A DNA stretch of 64,000 nucleotides from Lysobacteraceae bacterium NML93-0399 (GTDB lineage Bacteria; Pseudomonadota; Gammaproteobacteria; Xanthomonadales; Xanthomonadaceae), in contig NTJI01000001.1 of NCBI GenBank assembly GCA_002307375.1, forward strand, positions 1,116,001-1,180,000, in the 5' to 3' direction. Positions within the stretch are counted from its first letter, which is position 1; the number at the start of each line of letters is the position of its first letter. The notes beneath the pieces were generated by a model, which searched no databases, was not told the origin of the DNA, and was given only the letters and a program-made list of their open reading frames with translations. The translations under genes and the position numbers were made by a program. This document shows, piece after piece, positions 30,064 through 41,508 of the stretch.

Positions 30064-32388
30064 TCACGAAATCTTGTTTCTCATCAGATTCAACCACTTG
30101 GCGAGGAAATCGGCTTCGCGTTTCCGCGCGGGCATAGGCAGGGGCATGAAGCCGATGGCGCTGCCATCGTCGGACGCCAACGACACGAACCATTCGTCCT
30201 GCGTGGCCGCCAGTCCATTGGTCGCGCTGCGGGTCACCGGGTCCAAGCAGGCGCCCGTATCCGCCGCCGCGAGTTTCAGTGACTCGACCCGATAGCGGGT
30301 GATGCGGGACCAGCATGCGGTCGTGGCATCGAGGTAGGCAATCCCCGCCGCATCCACCGACCAGCTGCGGTAGCGCCAGCGCGTCGGGACCCGGTCGTCC
30401 AGGCGCACGATCGATTCCGCCGACAGGTCCGGCGCTGCCGCCCAGAGGCCGTTCGCATCGATCCGCGTATAAAGAACGCGGTCGTGCGCGGCGTCATAAC
30501 GCACCTGCGATGCGCCGTCGATGCTGCCGCCACGCCGCCAGGTCCGCCGGTCGTAGGACACCAGACGTGTGCCGCCGTCAGAAGTGCCTTCGACGATCAG
30601 CAACGAATGATCCGGCCCGAATGCCGCCTGGGCCACCTGGCGCGCCGGCACTTCCAGGCGCTCGACGCGGCCGCTGGCCGGCTCGACCTCGAGAATCATC
30701 GGCAGGTTGTCCTCGCCCAGCGCCGTCAGCAGCAGCGAGCGTCCATCGGGAGACCAGACCGGCGCCTGCCGTGTATCGGGGCGAACCCCTTCGATGGGGC
30801 GCAGCGCGTCAGGGGCATCGAGCCGGGCCCACCACAATTCGAACCGCCCTGCCCGATCGGACGTGAACACGATCTGGCGCCCGTCCGGCGCAAGCGTCGG
30901 CTGGGCATCGCGACCGGCGGAGGCGAACAACCGCTGCCAGTCGCCGGTATGTGCATCGATCCGGTACAGCCCGAACCTCGGCTGGCGGTGCACGAACGCC
31001 ATCATGCCATTGCGCGTCGAGATCGACGGCGCCTGCGCATCCTCGATTCCCAGGTCGACCAGCGCCCCGCCCGCCACGTCCGCCCGGTACAGACGCGCCT
31101 CGCTGTCCACACGCAGGCCGAACACCATGCCCGTGCTGTCGGGCGTCCAGTCCCAGCCCAGCAGCTCGGCGCCCAGCCGGGTGATCTGTTCCGGCGCGCC
31201 GCCGTCGATCGGTACGCGCCACAGGTCACCCATCTGCGGGTTGCGGATGAAGCCGATCCAGCGCCCGTCCGGTGATACCCGGGGCGCATAGTCGATGTCA
31301 CCGGGCGCGCCTGCGTAATCAAGCGCCCGCCAGCGGCCGCTGACCGGATCGAGGATGCGCAGGCGGGCAGCCTCGTCGGCGCCGGTCATCGTGCCGAACA
31401 GCAGGCCGCTGCCATCGGGCAGCCAGTCGAAGCTCAACAGATCGCTGCGGTCGCAGCGCGCGACCTCGCGCTCGTCCCCGCCGGTCGCGGCGACCAGCAT
31501 CACCCGGCAGGCGCCGTCGGCGTGCCAGCGCGCGAACGCGATCTCGCGCCCGTCGGGCGACCAGGCCGGCAGGTCGTCGCTGGCGTCCGGCGGCGGACGC
31601 GACACCGCGCGCGGCACGGCGCTGGTGGTCGTCTGGATCACGATCGCCGAACTCGATGCCGAGCCGCCCATCCGACCGGTCGCGGAATACGCGACCATCG
31701 ACGCATCCGGCGACAGGGACGGAGACAGCGCGAAACCTTCGCCGGCGGTAATCAGCCGATACGGACGGCTGACCGGCGCCGGCCCCGCGCTGCCGGACGC
31801 ATCGCCGGCGGGAAGCCGGGCGGTCTCGAACGCGGTCCATAGTCCGAGCCCGGCGACGACGACCAGCAGCAATGCCAGGCCGACCGGCAGCCAACGCCTC
31901 CAATTTCCGCCGCGCGGCGACGCGACCGGCAAGTGGACAGGCGTTGCATCCGCAGGCCCCGGAACCGCCTGGAACGCAGGGTCGGTCGTGCGCACGGCCA
32001 TGGCCTGGACGTCGTGCTCGGATGCCAGCACTTCGACCTCGACCGTCAACCGGTAGCCGCCCTTGGCGATGGTCTCGATGTAGCGCTTGCCTGCGGCCGC
32101 GCCGGCATCTCCCGCGCCGAAGGCCTTGCGCAGTTGGGTGATCGCCTGGGTCAGGACGTCGTCAGTCGGCAGCGTATCCGGCCAGACCTGCTCGAGCAGC
32201 TCGCCGCGGCCCACGACCGTACCGGGCACACGCGCCAGCATCCGCAACACGCCGATGGCTTTAGGCGTGACACGGCGAGCCCCACGCGCGCCCGGCATGG
32301 AGATCTCGCGCGTGGAGAGGTCGACGACACCGTCGCCCACGCGAAGACGCGAAGGCGCCGGCACGTCGGGAGACATCGGGTCGGACAT
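30064..32388 (-). CDS. CadC-like one-component regulator: wHTH, one membrane helix, TolB-like beta-propeller
   Basis: A 774-residue predicted membrane-bound regulator. Residues about 14-115 form an OmpR/CadC-type winged helix (GVVDLSTREI...VTPKAIGVLRMLA...PTDDVLTQAITQLRKAFG, then YIETIAKGGYRL). One transmembrane helix (WLPVGLALLLVVVAGLGLW, near 170-190) follows. The periplasmic part is a PD40/TolB-like propeller with repeated SPDG motifs (LSPDAS, WSPDGREIAF, VSPDGRWIGF, LAPDGRQIVF, WSPDGRSLLL). Two nearby starts exist (32388 and 32376); the first is used, with weak ribosome-binding sites for both. Such proteins sense periplasmic signals directly; the target is unknown. Confidence 0.85.
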   Translation of the reverse strand: MSDPMSPDVPAPSRLRVGDGVVDLSTREISMPGARGARRVTPKAIGVLRMLARVPGTVVGRGELLEQVWPDTLPTDDVLTQAITQLRKAFGAGDAGAAAGKRYIETIAKGGYRLTVEVEVLASEHDVQAMAVRTTDPAFQAVPGPADATPVHLPVASPRGGNWRRWLPVGLALLLVVVAGLGLWTAFETARLPAGDASGSAGPAPVSRPYRLITAGEGFALSPSLSPDASMVAYSATGRMGGSASSSAIVIQTTTSAVPRAVSRPPPDASDDLPAWSPDGREIAFARWHADGACRVMLVAATGGDEREVARCDRSDLLSFDWLPDGSGLLFGTMTGADEAARLRILDPVSGRWRALDYAGAPGDIDYAPRVSPDGRWIGFIRNPQMGDLWRVPIDGGAPEQITRLGAELLGWDWTPDSTGMVFGLRVDSEARLYRADVAGGALVDLGIEDAQAPSISTRNGMMAFVHRQPRFGLYRIDAHTGDWQRLFASAGRDAQPTLAPDGRQIVFTSDRAGRFELWWARLDAPDALRPIEGVRPDTRQAPVWSPDGRSLLLTALGEDNLPMILEVEPASGRVERLEVPARQVAQAAFGPDHSLLIVEGTSDGGTRLVSYDRRTWRRGGSIDGASQVRYDAAHDRVLYTRIDANGLWAAAPDLSAESIVRLDDRVPTRWRYRSWSVDAAGIAYLDATTACWSRITRYRVESLKLAAADTGACLDPVTRSATNGLAATQDEWFVSLASDDGSAIGFMPLPMPARKREADFLAKWLNLMRNKIS

Positions 32389-32741
32389 CAGTGCACCAGC
32401 AGACAAGCGGGGGAGGGTAGCCAAGGCAGGCTGAATGAAGTGCAGCCTGCGACCAGATTCCGCACATGGGCCGCCACGCTTCGGCACGGGCAGGCCCGGC
32501 GTCGAACGCTGTGGCCCGATCCGGCCTATCGGGCGCCCGCCAGTGTCGCGGTCTTCCATGACAGGCGTGCCCGCCTGCGCAATGCCGATTGCGGGTGGCG
32601 CGCCGCGCCCTGTGCGCGCGAGGATTTCAGCGGGAAGTCGCAAGCCGAAGGGCGAACGCGTCTTCCGCTCCGGCGTCGCTGCCCTCAAACAAAAAGCGGG
32701 CCGAACGGCCCGCTTTCCGGATCACAGCAGATCGACAACCC
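32389..32741. other. Gene-free stretch with one terminator
   Basis: 353 bp upstream of the wHTH-propeller gene and downstream of the DUF4136 gene. Apart from the terminator at 32693-32716 I see no gene, repeat or clear regulatory site here. Confidence 0.5.
32693..32716 (-). terminator. Terminator of the DUF4136 lipoprotein gene
   Basis: AAAGCGGGCC-GAAC-GGCCCGCTTT, 10-bp perfect stem. On the minus strand it ends in a T run (plus-strand AAAAA at 32691-32695), 25 bp after the DUF4136 stop. Confidence 0.85.
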
Positions 32742-33338
32742 TCACATTGCCGGCGCGCGCGTTCCCGCCTGGTGCGGATAATTGGCGAAAATTTCGGCAA
32801 TCGTCGTATTGATGCGCTGCACGCGCTGTTCGTTCTTGACGTTGGACACGCGGCCCACCGCGATGCCTTCCCAGACCAGCCGCTTCTGCCGCGCGTCGAC
32901 GAGATCGATGTTCATCGTGCCCTCGGTGTAGCGGTACACGCTGGTGCGCTCGTTCCAGTACGGCACCGCGAAGTAACCACGGTGGCGATAGCTGTAGTAG
33001 TACGCGTAGTCGACGGTCGGCACGCTGCTGACGTCGGTGCGGCGCTCCATGTAGGCGTTGATGTTGACCCACAGGTCCGGATCGGCGTCGGTGTAGCGGT
33101 AGCCGCGGCGCTCCATTTCGGCGCGGACGGCGTTCTTCATGATCTCGCTGTCCTGGGTTTCGTAGCCGTCCTTCTCGACGGCGAGCGGCGAATAGAACGC
33201 CCAGGTGCGATAGGTCGAGAAGTCGGCGCGCGGATCGGAATCGGTGGTGATGCGGGGGCCAGTGGCACAACCGGCAAGCAGCGCCAGGCAGCACAGCGCC
33301 GCGAGCCAGCCGGCCACGCGGGACGTCGAAGTCTTCAT
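32742..33338 (-). CDS. DUF4136 family lipoprotein
   Basis: A 198-residue outer-envelope lipoprotein. The signal ends in LALLAGC (lipobox, Cys near residue 23). The DUF4136 region begins ITTDSDPRADFSTYRTWAFY and ends with VDARQKRLVWEGIAVGRV and INTTIAEIFANYP, which are standard for the family. A Tyr-rich stretch (VDYAYYYSYRHRGYFAVPYW) sits in the middle. ATG 33338 has AAGGGAGA upstream; an in-frame extension to 33443 lacks a signal peptide. Function of the family is not established. Confidence 0.88.
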   Translation of the reverse strand: MKTSTSRVAGWLAALCCLALLAGCATGPRITTDSDPRADFSTYRTWAFYSPLAVEKDGYETQDSEIMKNAVRAEMERRGYRYTDADPDLWVNINAYMERRTDVSSVPTVDYAYYYSYRHRGYFAVPYWNERTSVYRYTEGTMNIDLVDARQKRLVWEGIAVGRVSNVKNEQRVQRINTTIAEIFANYPHQAGTRAPAM

Positions 33339-33462
33339 GTTCGGGTCTCCCTTGAGTGGAGGGATCGTGACGCGCTGTCCCGATACCGGTCCTGAACATA
33401 AGCGACCGCACGTGGACCGCACGCGACGGGCCGGCTGAACCATTCAGCCGGCCCGTCTTCGC

Positions 33463-35521
<2,059 letters not shown>

Positions 35522-35587
35522 AGGCGGATTAGAACACGCCCCGCAACCCGACCCAACGTGTCGTCGCAATCGTTACCGCGAAAACCG

Positions 35588-35617
35588 TTGACGCCCCTCG
35601 GGTCGGCGTGATCCTCT
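35588..35617 (+). promoter_or_regulatory. Predicted promoter of the thr operon
   Basis: TTGACG (35588-35593), 18-bp spacer, and TCCTCT (35612-35617) preceded by TGA (extended -10 TGn). The -10 itself is weak. The predicted +1 falls at about 35624, the A of the leader ATG. The same arrangement is seen before the ilv leader at 42646-42675, which strengthens the call. Confidence 0.45.
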
Positions 35618-35623
35618 GCGGGA

Positions 35624-35776
35624 ATGCCGCACCGCACCAACCATCATGTCGCCACTGCGATCGCCGTCCCGGCGATCTCCGGCGCGCGTGCGGCTGCCGC
35701 ATCCATGGCCACCACCGTCACCACCACGGGCACCGGTACCACCGGGCACGGGATGTGGACGCGCGCCGCCAGTTGA
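35624..35776 (+). CDS. thrL: Threonine operon leader peptide
   Basis: A 50-codon ORF (MPHRTNHHVATAIAVPAISG... to TGA at 35774). Residues 30-40 read TTVTTTGTGTT, strikingly like E. coli ThrL (TTITTTITITT). It has 11 Thr and 2 Ile codons. It precedes thrA by 87 bp. An internal Met at 35705 would give a 23-residue version. Neither start has a Shine-Dalgarno sequence; the 35624 ATG coincides with the predicted transcription start, so leaderless translation is inferred. Ribosome stalling at the Thr run would control the attenuator immediately downstream. Confidence 0.75.
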   Translation: MPHRTNHHVATAIAVPAISGARAAAASMATTVTTTGTGTTGHGMWTRAAS

Positions 35777-35814
35777 TCTGACCGCCCGCTCCGCATCCCG
35801 ACCCGGGATGCGGA
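35750..35814 (+). promoter_or_regulatory. thr attenuator with mutually exclusive stems
   Basis: Segment A, GGGATGTGGA (35750-35759), lies just after the Thr codons. Segment B, TCCGCATCCCG (35790-35800), pairs with A over ten positions with one G-U. Segment C, CGGGATGCGGA (35804-35814), pairs perfectly with B around an ACC loop. A:B is the antiterminator and B:C the terminator-like hairpin. No T run follows C, so termination may rely on the very stable GC stem or on another mechanism. Confidence 0.65.
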
Positions 35815-35863
35815 CATCCGAGTCCCTCCCGCCGGCTGCGGAGCTCCAACCAGGAGCCCTCCG

Positions 35864-38380
35864 ATGTCCGCTGTCGCCCTGTCCCACCCGCCCGCCTCCG
35901 CCGCGCCAGCGCTTGCCTGCCACGTGCACAAGTTCGGCGGCAGCAGTCTTGCCGATGCCGAGCACATCGCCCGGCTCACCTCGCTCGTCGCGACCGATGC
36001 CCGCCTGCGCGTGGTCGTGGTGTCGGCGATGGCCGCGACGACCAATGCCCTGGTCGCACTCGCGGAATCGGCCGCCGCCGGACACGACTGGACGCCCGGT
36101 TGGGCACGGCTGCGCGCGCGGCACCTCGCCACCGCCGATACGTTCGAGCCCGACGCAGTCGGCGCGCTGCACCAGGCGCTGGAAGCCGAGCTGGGCGCGC
36201 TCGCGGATGATCTGCGCACGCTCGAGATCGCGCCGGCCGCGCACGAGCTCGCCGCCTGCCTAGCGCGCATCCACGGCTGCGGCGAACAGCTGTCCTCGCG
36301 CCTGGTGCAGGCCGCGCTCGGTGCCGATTGGCTGTGGCTGGATGCGCGCGAGGTCCTGGTCGTCCATGCCGGTGAGATGGGCGCCGTCGTCGACTGGCCC
36401 GCCAGCCGCGCAAGACTCGCCGCGTGGCGGATGGCCAAGGGGGCGCGCGATGTCGTGATCACCGGCTTCGTCGCTCGCGACGCCGATGGACGCGATACCA
36501 CGCTGGGCCGCAACGGCAGCGATTACTCGGCGGCGATCTTCGCCAGCCTCTTCGACGCCGACGCGCTGACGATCTGGACCGACGTCGACGGTGTGCTGTC
36601 AGCCGATCCGCGCCTGGTGCCCGACGCGGTCTGCCTGGAGACCCTTTCCTACGCGGAAGCCTGCGAGCTGGCGTACTTCGGCGCCGCCGTGCTGCATCCG
36701 CAGACACTGGCGCCGGTGCAGACCCGCGGCCTGCCAGTGCGCATCCGCAACAGCCGCAATCCTGCCGCCCCCGGCACGCTGATCACACCCGACGCCAGCC
36801 CGGCCGTCTCGCCGGTCAAGGGCCTGAGCCTGGTGCGCGATGTCGCGGTACTCGAACTCGTCGGCAGTGGCCTCGTCGGCGTCCCCGGCATGGCCGAGCG
36901 CCTGTTCGCGGCCCTGCACGGCGCTGGGGTCTCGGTGACGATGATCTCGCAGGGCTCGTCCGAGCATTCGATCTGTTGCGTGGTGCGCGCCGAACAGGCG
37001 CAACGCGGACACGACGCGATCGTCGAGGCCTTCGCCGATGCGATCGCGGAAGGACAAGCACAGGGCGTCGCGATGAGGGGCGACCTGTGCGTGCTGGCCG
37101 CGGTCGGCGACGGCATGGTTGGCACGCAGGGCGTCGCGGCGCGTCTGTTCGACGGCCTGGCGCAGGCGCGCGTCAACATCCGTGCGATCGCCCAGGGCGC
37201 GAGCGAACGCAACATCTCCGTCGCGATCGCGCAGGCCGATGCCACGCGCGCGCTGCGTGCCGCGCATGCCGCGTTCTGGCTCTCGCCGCAGACGGTGTCG
37301 GTCGGCGTCATCGGCCCGGGCAAGGTCGGGCGGGCATTGCTGGCCCAGCTCGGCGATGTGATCCCCGCCCTGCGCGCGCGTGCCGGCGTCGACCTGCGCC
37401 TGCGTGCAATCGCCGGCAGCCGGCGCATGCATCTGAGCCAGACGCCGCTCGACCCGGGCACGGCGGCCGCGCTGCTCGACGATGCCGCCGCTGTCAGCGA
37501 TCTCGACGCCTTCGCCGCGCACGTCCGTGCCGACCACCTGCCGCACGCGATGATCGTCGACTGCAGCGCAAGCGACGCGGTTGCGGACAGGTACGCTGGC
37601 TGGCTCGCCGCCGGCATCCACGTCGTCACGCCCAACAAGCACGCCGGTAGCGGCGACTGGGCACGTTACGCGTGCATCGCCGACGCCCGCGCCACCGGCC
37701 AGAGCCGCTTCCTGTACGAGGCGACCGTCGGCGCCGGCCTGCCGGTGATCGCGACCCTGCGCAATCTGCTCGACACCGGCGACAGCCTGCATGCGATCGA
37801 CGGCATGCTCTCGGGCACGCTGGCGTGGCTGTTCAACAGCTTCGACGGCAGCCGGCCGTTCTCCGAACTGGTGCGTCAGGCACGTGCGCTCGGCTACACC
37901 GAGCCCGATCCGCGCGACGATCTGTCCGGGCTCGACGTCGCGCGCAAGCTGGTGATCCTCGCGCGCGAGGCCGGCCTGCAGCTGTCACTGGACGACGTGG
38001 CGGTCGAGAGTCTGGTGCCCGAGGCGCTGAGCCATGTCCCGCTGGACGCATTCCTCGAGCGTCTGGGCGAACTCGACGCGCCGATGCAGGCGCGCCTGGA
38101 CGCTGCGCGCGCACAGGGCTGCGGCCTGCGCCACATCGCCCGGCTCGACGCCGACGGCACGGCCAGTGTTGGCGTGCGCGCGCTTCCCGACGATCATGCC
38201 TGCATGCACACGCGTCTGACCGACAACCTCGTCCAGTTCACCACCGCCCGCTATGCCGACAATCCGCTCGTCGTGCAGGGCCCGGGCGCCGGCCCGGAGG
38301 TCACGGCCGCCGGCGTGTTCGCCGACGTGCTGGGCATCGCCCATGCGCTCGGCGCCCGCACCGGCTGGCGGCACGCATGA
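35864..38380 (+). CDS. thrA: Bifunctional aspartokinase / homoserine dehydrogenase
   Basis: An 838-residue fusion catalysing the first and third steps from aspartate to homoserine. The N-terminal kinase has [11 protein letters not shown] (near residue 25) and [13 protein letters not shown]; two ACT-type segments follow ([53 protein letters not shown]), where threonine inhibits. The dehydrogenase begins near 475 with [17 protein letters not shown] and includes [12 protein letters not shown] and [12 protein letters not shown]. Size matches E. coli ThrA (820). Good AGGAG ribosome-binding site. Its TGA overlaps the thrB ATG. Confidence 0.97.
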   Translation: MSAVALSHPPASAAPALACHVHKFGGSSLADAEHIARLTSLVATDARLRVVVVSAMAATTNALVALAESAAAGHDWTPGWARLRARHLATADTFEPDAVGALHQALEAELGALADDLRTLEIAPAAHELAACLARIHGCGEQLSSRLVQAALGADWLWLDAREVLVVHAGEMGAVVDWPASRARLAAWRMAKGARDVVITGFVARDADGRDTTLGRNGSDYSAAIFASLFDADALTIWTDVDGVLSADPRLVPDAVCLETLSYAEACELAYFGAAVLHPQTLAPVQTRGLPVRIRNSRNPAAPGTLITPDASPAVSPVKGLSLVRDVAVLELVGSGLVGVPGMAERLFAALHGAGVSVTMISQGSSEHSICCVVRAEQAQRGHDAIVEAFADAIAEGQAQGVAMRGDLCVLAAVGDGMVGTQGVAARLFDGLAQARVNIRAIAQGASERNISVAIAQADATRALRAAHAAFWLSPQTVSVGVIGPGKVGRALLAQLGDVIPALRARAGVDLRLRAIAGSRRMHLSQTPLDPGTAAALLDDAAAVSDLDAFAAHVRADHLPHAMIVDCSASDAVADRYAGWLAAGIHVVTPNKHAGSGDWARYACIADARATGQSRFLYEATVGAGLPVIATLRNLLDTGDSLHAIDGMLSGTLAWLFNSFDGSRPFSELVRQARALGYTEPDPRDDLSGLDVARKLVILAREAGLQLSLDDVAVESLVPEALSHVPLDAFLERLGELDAPMQARLDAARAQGCGLRHIARLDADGTASVGVRALPDDHACMHTRLTDNLVQFTTARYADNPLVVQGPGAGPEVTAAGVFADVLGIAHALGARTGWRHA

Positions 38381-39321
38381 GCATCTGGGCGAGCGCGTTC
38401 GCGCCGGCGAGTGTCGGCAACATCGGCGTTGGATTCGACGTGCTCGGCCACGTCATCGACGGCCCGCGTGACATTGCCAGGGTGCGGCGCATCGACGCGC
38501 TCGAGGTGCGCATCGACGGCATCGGCGGCGATGTCACCGGCGCCGAACGGCTGCCGCTGGCCGCCAGCGACAACACCGCCGGGCGCGCATTGCAGTCGCT
38601 GCGTACGGCGCTGTCACTGCCCTTCGGTTTCGCGCTGACGCTGGAGAAAGGCATCCCGCTGGGGTCGGGCATGGGCGGCTCGGCAGCGTCCTGCGTCGCG
38701 GCATTGGTGGCGGCAAACGCGCTGCTCGCGCAACCGCTGTCGCGCGAGGCCTTGTATCCGTTCGCACTCGACGGCGAGTCGGTCGCATCGGGCGCGCGCC
38801 ACGGCGACAACGTCGCGCCGATGCTGCTCGGCGGCGTGACCCTGTCGACATCGCAGCGCGCGATCGCGCTCGACGTGCCGTCGTGGCTGCACGCGGTGGT
38901 CGTGCATCCCGATCAGGTGCTGGAAACGCGTCGATCGCGCGCCGTGCTGGCGGCGCCCTACGCGCTGCACGATGTGGTGGCGCATTCGACGCACCTGGCG
39001 CTGTTCCTGACCGGCCTGCAGCGCGGCGATCGCGAGCTGATCCGCGACGGTCTGCACGATGTGCTGGTCGAACCCCGGCGTGCGCCGCTAATTCCCGGCT
39101 TCGATGCAGTCAAGACTGCGGCGCTGGCGCACGGTGCGCTGGGCGCGAGCATCTCCGGCGGCGGCCCCAGCGTGTTCGCCTGGTTCGATTCACTCGCAGC
39201 TGCCCGCGCCGCCGCCCCGATAATGCGCGCAGGCTTTCTGGACGTCGGCATCGAGGCGCGCGCCCACGTTTCGCCGGTGGCCGCCCCCCGCGCCGAGCTG
39301 TTCGAGCGGGACGGCGCATGA
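38377..39321 (+). CDS. thrB: Homoserine kinase
   Basis: A 314-residue GHMP kinase phosphorylating homoserine with ATP. It opens [24 protein letters not shown] and has the ATP-binding GHMP loop [20 protein letters not shown] near residue 95, and a C-terminal [16 protein letters not shown] 38377 overlaps the thrA stop by 4 bp (ATGA), so translation is coupled. It also overlaps thrC by 4 bp. Length is normal. Confidence 0.97.
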   Translation: MSIWASAFAPASVGNIGVGFDVLGHVIDGPRDIARVRRIDALEVRIDGIGGDVTGAERLPLAASDNTAGRALQSLRTALSLPFGFALTLEKGIPLGSGMGGSAASCVAALVAANALLAQPLSREALYPFALDGESVASGARHGDNVAPMLLGGVTLSTSQRAIALDVPSWLHAVVVHPDQVLETRRSRAVLAAPYALHDVVAHSTHLALFLTGLQRGDRELIRDGLHDVLVEPRRAPLIPGFDAVKTAALAHGALGASISGGGPSVFAWFDSLAAARAAAPIMRAGFLDVGIEARAHVSPVAAPRAELFERDGA

Positions 39322-40604
39322 AGTTCGTCAGCACCCGCGGCAACGCGCCTGCGGTCGGCATCGACGCAGCCCTCGTGGCCGGTCTTGCGCCCGATGGCGG
39401 GCTCTACGTGCCCGAATCGATTCCGGCGCTGGATCTGGCCACGCCGCGCGCCACGCTGGCCGAAACCGCACATGCCTGCCTCGCACCGTGGTTCGCCGGC
39501 TCGCGCATCGAGGCGACGTTGGCGGATCTGTGCGCGCATGCGTTCGCATTCGACGCGCCGCTGCGTCCGCTCACGGGCGCGGGCGACCATCTGCTCGAGC
39601 TGTTCCACGGTCCCACCGCGGCCTTCAAGGATTACGCCGCACGCTTTCTTGCCGGCACGCTCGGCGCACTGCGCGATCCGCATGCGCCGGCCACGACGAT
39701 CCTTGTGGCCACGTCGGGTGATACCGGCGCGGCGGTCGCATCGGCCTTCCATCGCCGGCCCGGGTTTTCGGTGGTGATCCTGTATCCCGAGGGCCGCGTG
39801 TCACCGCGACAGGCGCACGGGCTGGAGTGCTGGGGCGACAACGTGCGCGCGTTCCGTATCGAGGGCAGCTTCGACGACTGCCAGCGCCTGGCCAAGCACG
39901 CCCTTTCAGACCCCGACCTGCGTGCACGCGTGCCGCTCGGCACCGCCAACAGCATCAGTCTGGGGCGCCTGCTGCCCCAGGCCGCGTACTACGCGCATGC
40001 CGCCGCGCACCATCAGGCGGCGACCGGTCGGCGGCTCGGTGTCATCGTGCCCACCGGCAATCTCGGCAACGCCAGCGCCGCCTGGCTGGCACGCGCGATG
40101 GGCGCGCCGCTCGGGGACATCCGGCTGGCCTGCAATGCCAACGACACGCTGCCGCGCTATTTCGCAGGCGACGCGTATACCGCGCAGGCGACGCGCGCCA
40201 CGCTTGCCAATGCGATGGATGTCGGCGCGCCGAGCAACTTCGAGCGGCTGCGCCATTGGCATGCGGACGACGACGCGCTGCGGCAGGCGTTCGCGGCCTG
40301 CAGCGTGGAAGACCCGACCATCCGCGAGACGATCCGCTGCGCGCCGACGCGACATGGCATCGTGCCCTGTCCGCACACTGCCACCGGCCTGCATCTGCTG
40401 GAGGCGCTGCGCCACGCTGGCGACAGCGGCGACTGGGCCGTCGTCGCCACCGCGCATCCGGCGAAATTCGACGCCATCGTCGAGCCGCTGGTCGGTCACG
40501 CGGTCGCGCCGCCTCCGGCGCTTGCGCGGTGCCTCGCACGTCCGGCGCGCGGCGACCGCCTGGCGGCAACGTCCGCCGCACTCGCCAGGGCACTGGTCGG
40601 CTGA
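39318..40604 (+). CDS. thrC: Threonine synthase
   Basis: A 428-residue PLP enzyme converting O-phosphohomoserine to threonine. It begins [19 protein letters not shown]. The PLP lysine is in [16 protein letters not shown] (near residue 105), and the phosphate-binding loop is in [16 protein letters not shown]. It shares an ATGA overlap with thrB, completing a tight thrABC operon, and is followed by a bidirectional terminator. Length matches the gammaproteobacterial class. Confidence 0.97.
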   Translation: MKFVSTRGNAPAVGIDAALVAGLAPDGGLYVPESIPALDLATPRATLAETAHACLAPWFAGSRIEATLADLCAHAFAFDAPLRPLTGAGDHLLELFHGPTAAFKDYAARFLAGTLGALRDPHAPATTILVATSGDTGAAVASAFHRRPGFSVVILYPEGRVSPRQAHGLECWGDNVRAFRIEGSFDDCQRLAKHALSDPDLRARVPLGTANSISLGRLLPQAAYYAHAAAHHQAATGRRLGVIVPTGNLGNASAAWLARAMGAPLGDIRLACNANDTLPRYFAGDAYTAQATRATLANAMDVGAPSNFERLRHWHADDDALRQAFAACSVEDPTIRETIRCAPTRHGIVPCPHTATGLHLLEALRHAGDSGDWAVVATAHPAKFDAIVEPLVGHAVAPPPALARCLARPARGDRLAATSAALARALVG

Positions 40605-40633
40605 GCCAGCCATCCGGGCCAGTCCCGAAAAAA

Positions 40634-40658
40634 AAGGGCCTCCACGTGGGAGGCCCTT
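40634..40658. terminator. Bidirectional terminator, thrC / BON gene
   Basis: AAGGGCCTCC-ACGTG-GGAGGCCCTT: 10-bp stem. It is preceded on the plus strand by a run of A residues (40628-40635), giving a strong U tract for the minus-strand BON gene; TTCTC follows on the plus side. Confidence 0.85.
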
Positions 40659-40681
40659 CTCGACACAGCGGCTCGGGGCGA

Positions 40682-41377
40682 TCAGTTGCCGCGCGCCACC
40701 CGCAGCTGACGAGTGTCGACGCGCTGCACGCCTTCGATGTCGCGGGCGACCGCTTCGGCGCGATCGATCTGTGCCTGCGACTCGACATCGCCCGACAGGC
40801 TCACGACGCCGTTGGCGGTCTCGACGCTGATGTCCAGGCCGGAGACGTCGCTCGTGGCGAGCAGATCGGCCTTCACCTTGGTGGTGATCCAGGTGTCGGA
40901 CACCGGCTGGCGGGACTCGGTGTTCGCCGCGACCGTGCGGTCCGAGCGGTCGGAATCCATGTCGCGGTCGGCGTGCGCGGCGGTGTTGCGATCATCGCGA
41001 TGGTTTGCGTTGTGGTCGGCATCGCGGCGCTCCGTATTGCCGACCCGCAGCTGCTTGGCGTCGACGGCGCGGACACCCTCGATGTCGCGTGCGACGGCGG
41101 TCGCCCGATCGATCTGTGCCTGGCTGTCGACATCGCCCGACAGGCTCACGGTGCCGTTGGCGGTTTCCACCGAGATGTCGAGACCCGACACGTCGCTTTC
41201 GGCGAGCAGTGCGCTCTTGACCTTGGTGGTGATCCAGGTGTCGGACATGGGCTGGTTCGATTCGGTCTGCGCGGCCGTCGTGCGGTCCGAACGGTCCTGC
41301 TGCGCGAATGCGGTCCCTGCAAATAGCATCGAACCGGCGATCGCGGCGGCCAGAAGGTTTTTGTGCATCGTCTTCAT
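40682..41377 (-). CDS. Periplasmic protein with two near-identical BON domains
   Basis: A 231-residue exported protein (signal MHKNLLAAAIAGSMLFAGTAFAQ). Residues 28-113 and 143-228 are close copies of one unit, each starting DRSDRT and containing SDTWITTKVK, LDISVETANG, VSLSGDV and SQAQIDRA. They are joined by an Asp/Arg/His-rich linker (114-142). BON domains bind phospholipid or envelope components, and related OsmY-like proteins are induced by osmotic stress. Start at 41377 gives MKTMHKN; the later Met is possible. Confidence 0.88.
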   Translation of the reverse strand: MKTMHKNLLAAAIAGSMLFAGTAFAQQDRSDRTTAAQTESNQPMSDTWITTKVKSALLAESDVSGLDISVETANGTVSLSGDVDSQAQIDRATAVARDIEGVRAVDAKQLRVGNTERRDADHNANHRDDRNTAAHADRDMDSDRSDRTVAANTESRQPVSDTWITTKVKADLLATSDVSGLDISVETANGVVSLSGDVESQAQIDRAEAVARDIEGVQRVDTRQLRVARGN

Positions 41378-41508
41378 GGCGATGGTCCTGAGTTTGGGTG
41401 TGTGCGGCGAGTGTGCGAAGCGTTCCGTGCCGGCGGGGTGAACATCGCCGGCTGGCGTCTCCCGACTGGTTCACGAACCCCTGATTGCGCACTTGCTATC
41501 AGCCGGCC

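Noticed and set aside
35646-35770. An alternative leader ORF starting at ATG 35646 upstream of thrA
   Set aside because: It is in another frame, encodes an Arg/Ser/Pro-rich peptide without Thr runs, and does not fit the attenuator geometry.
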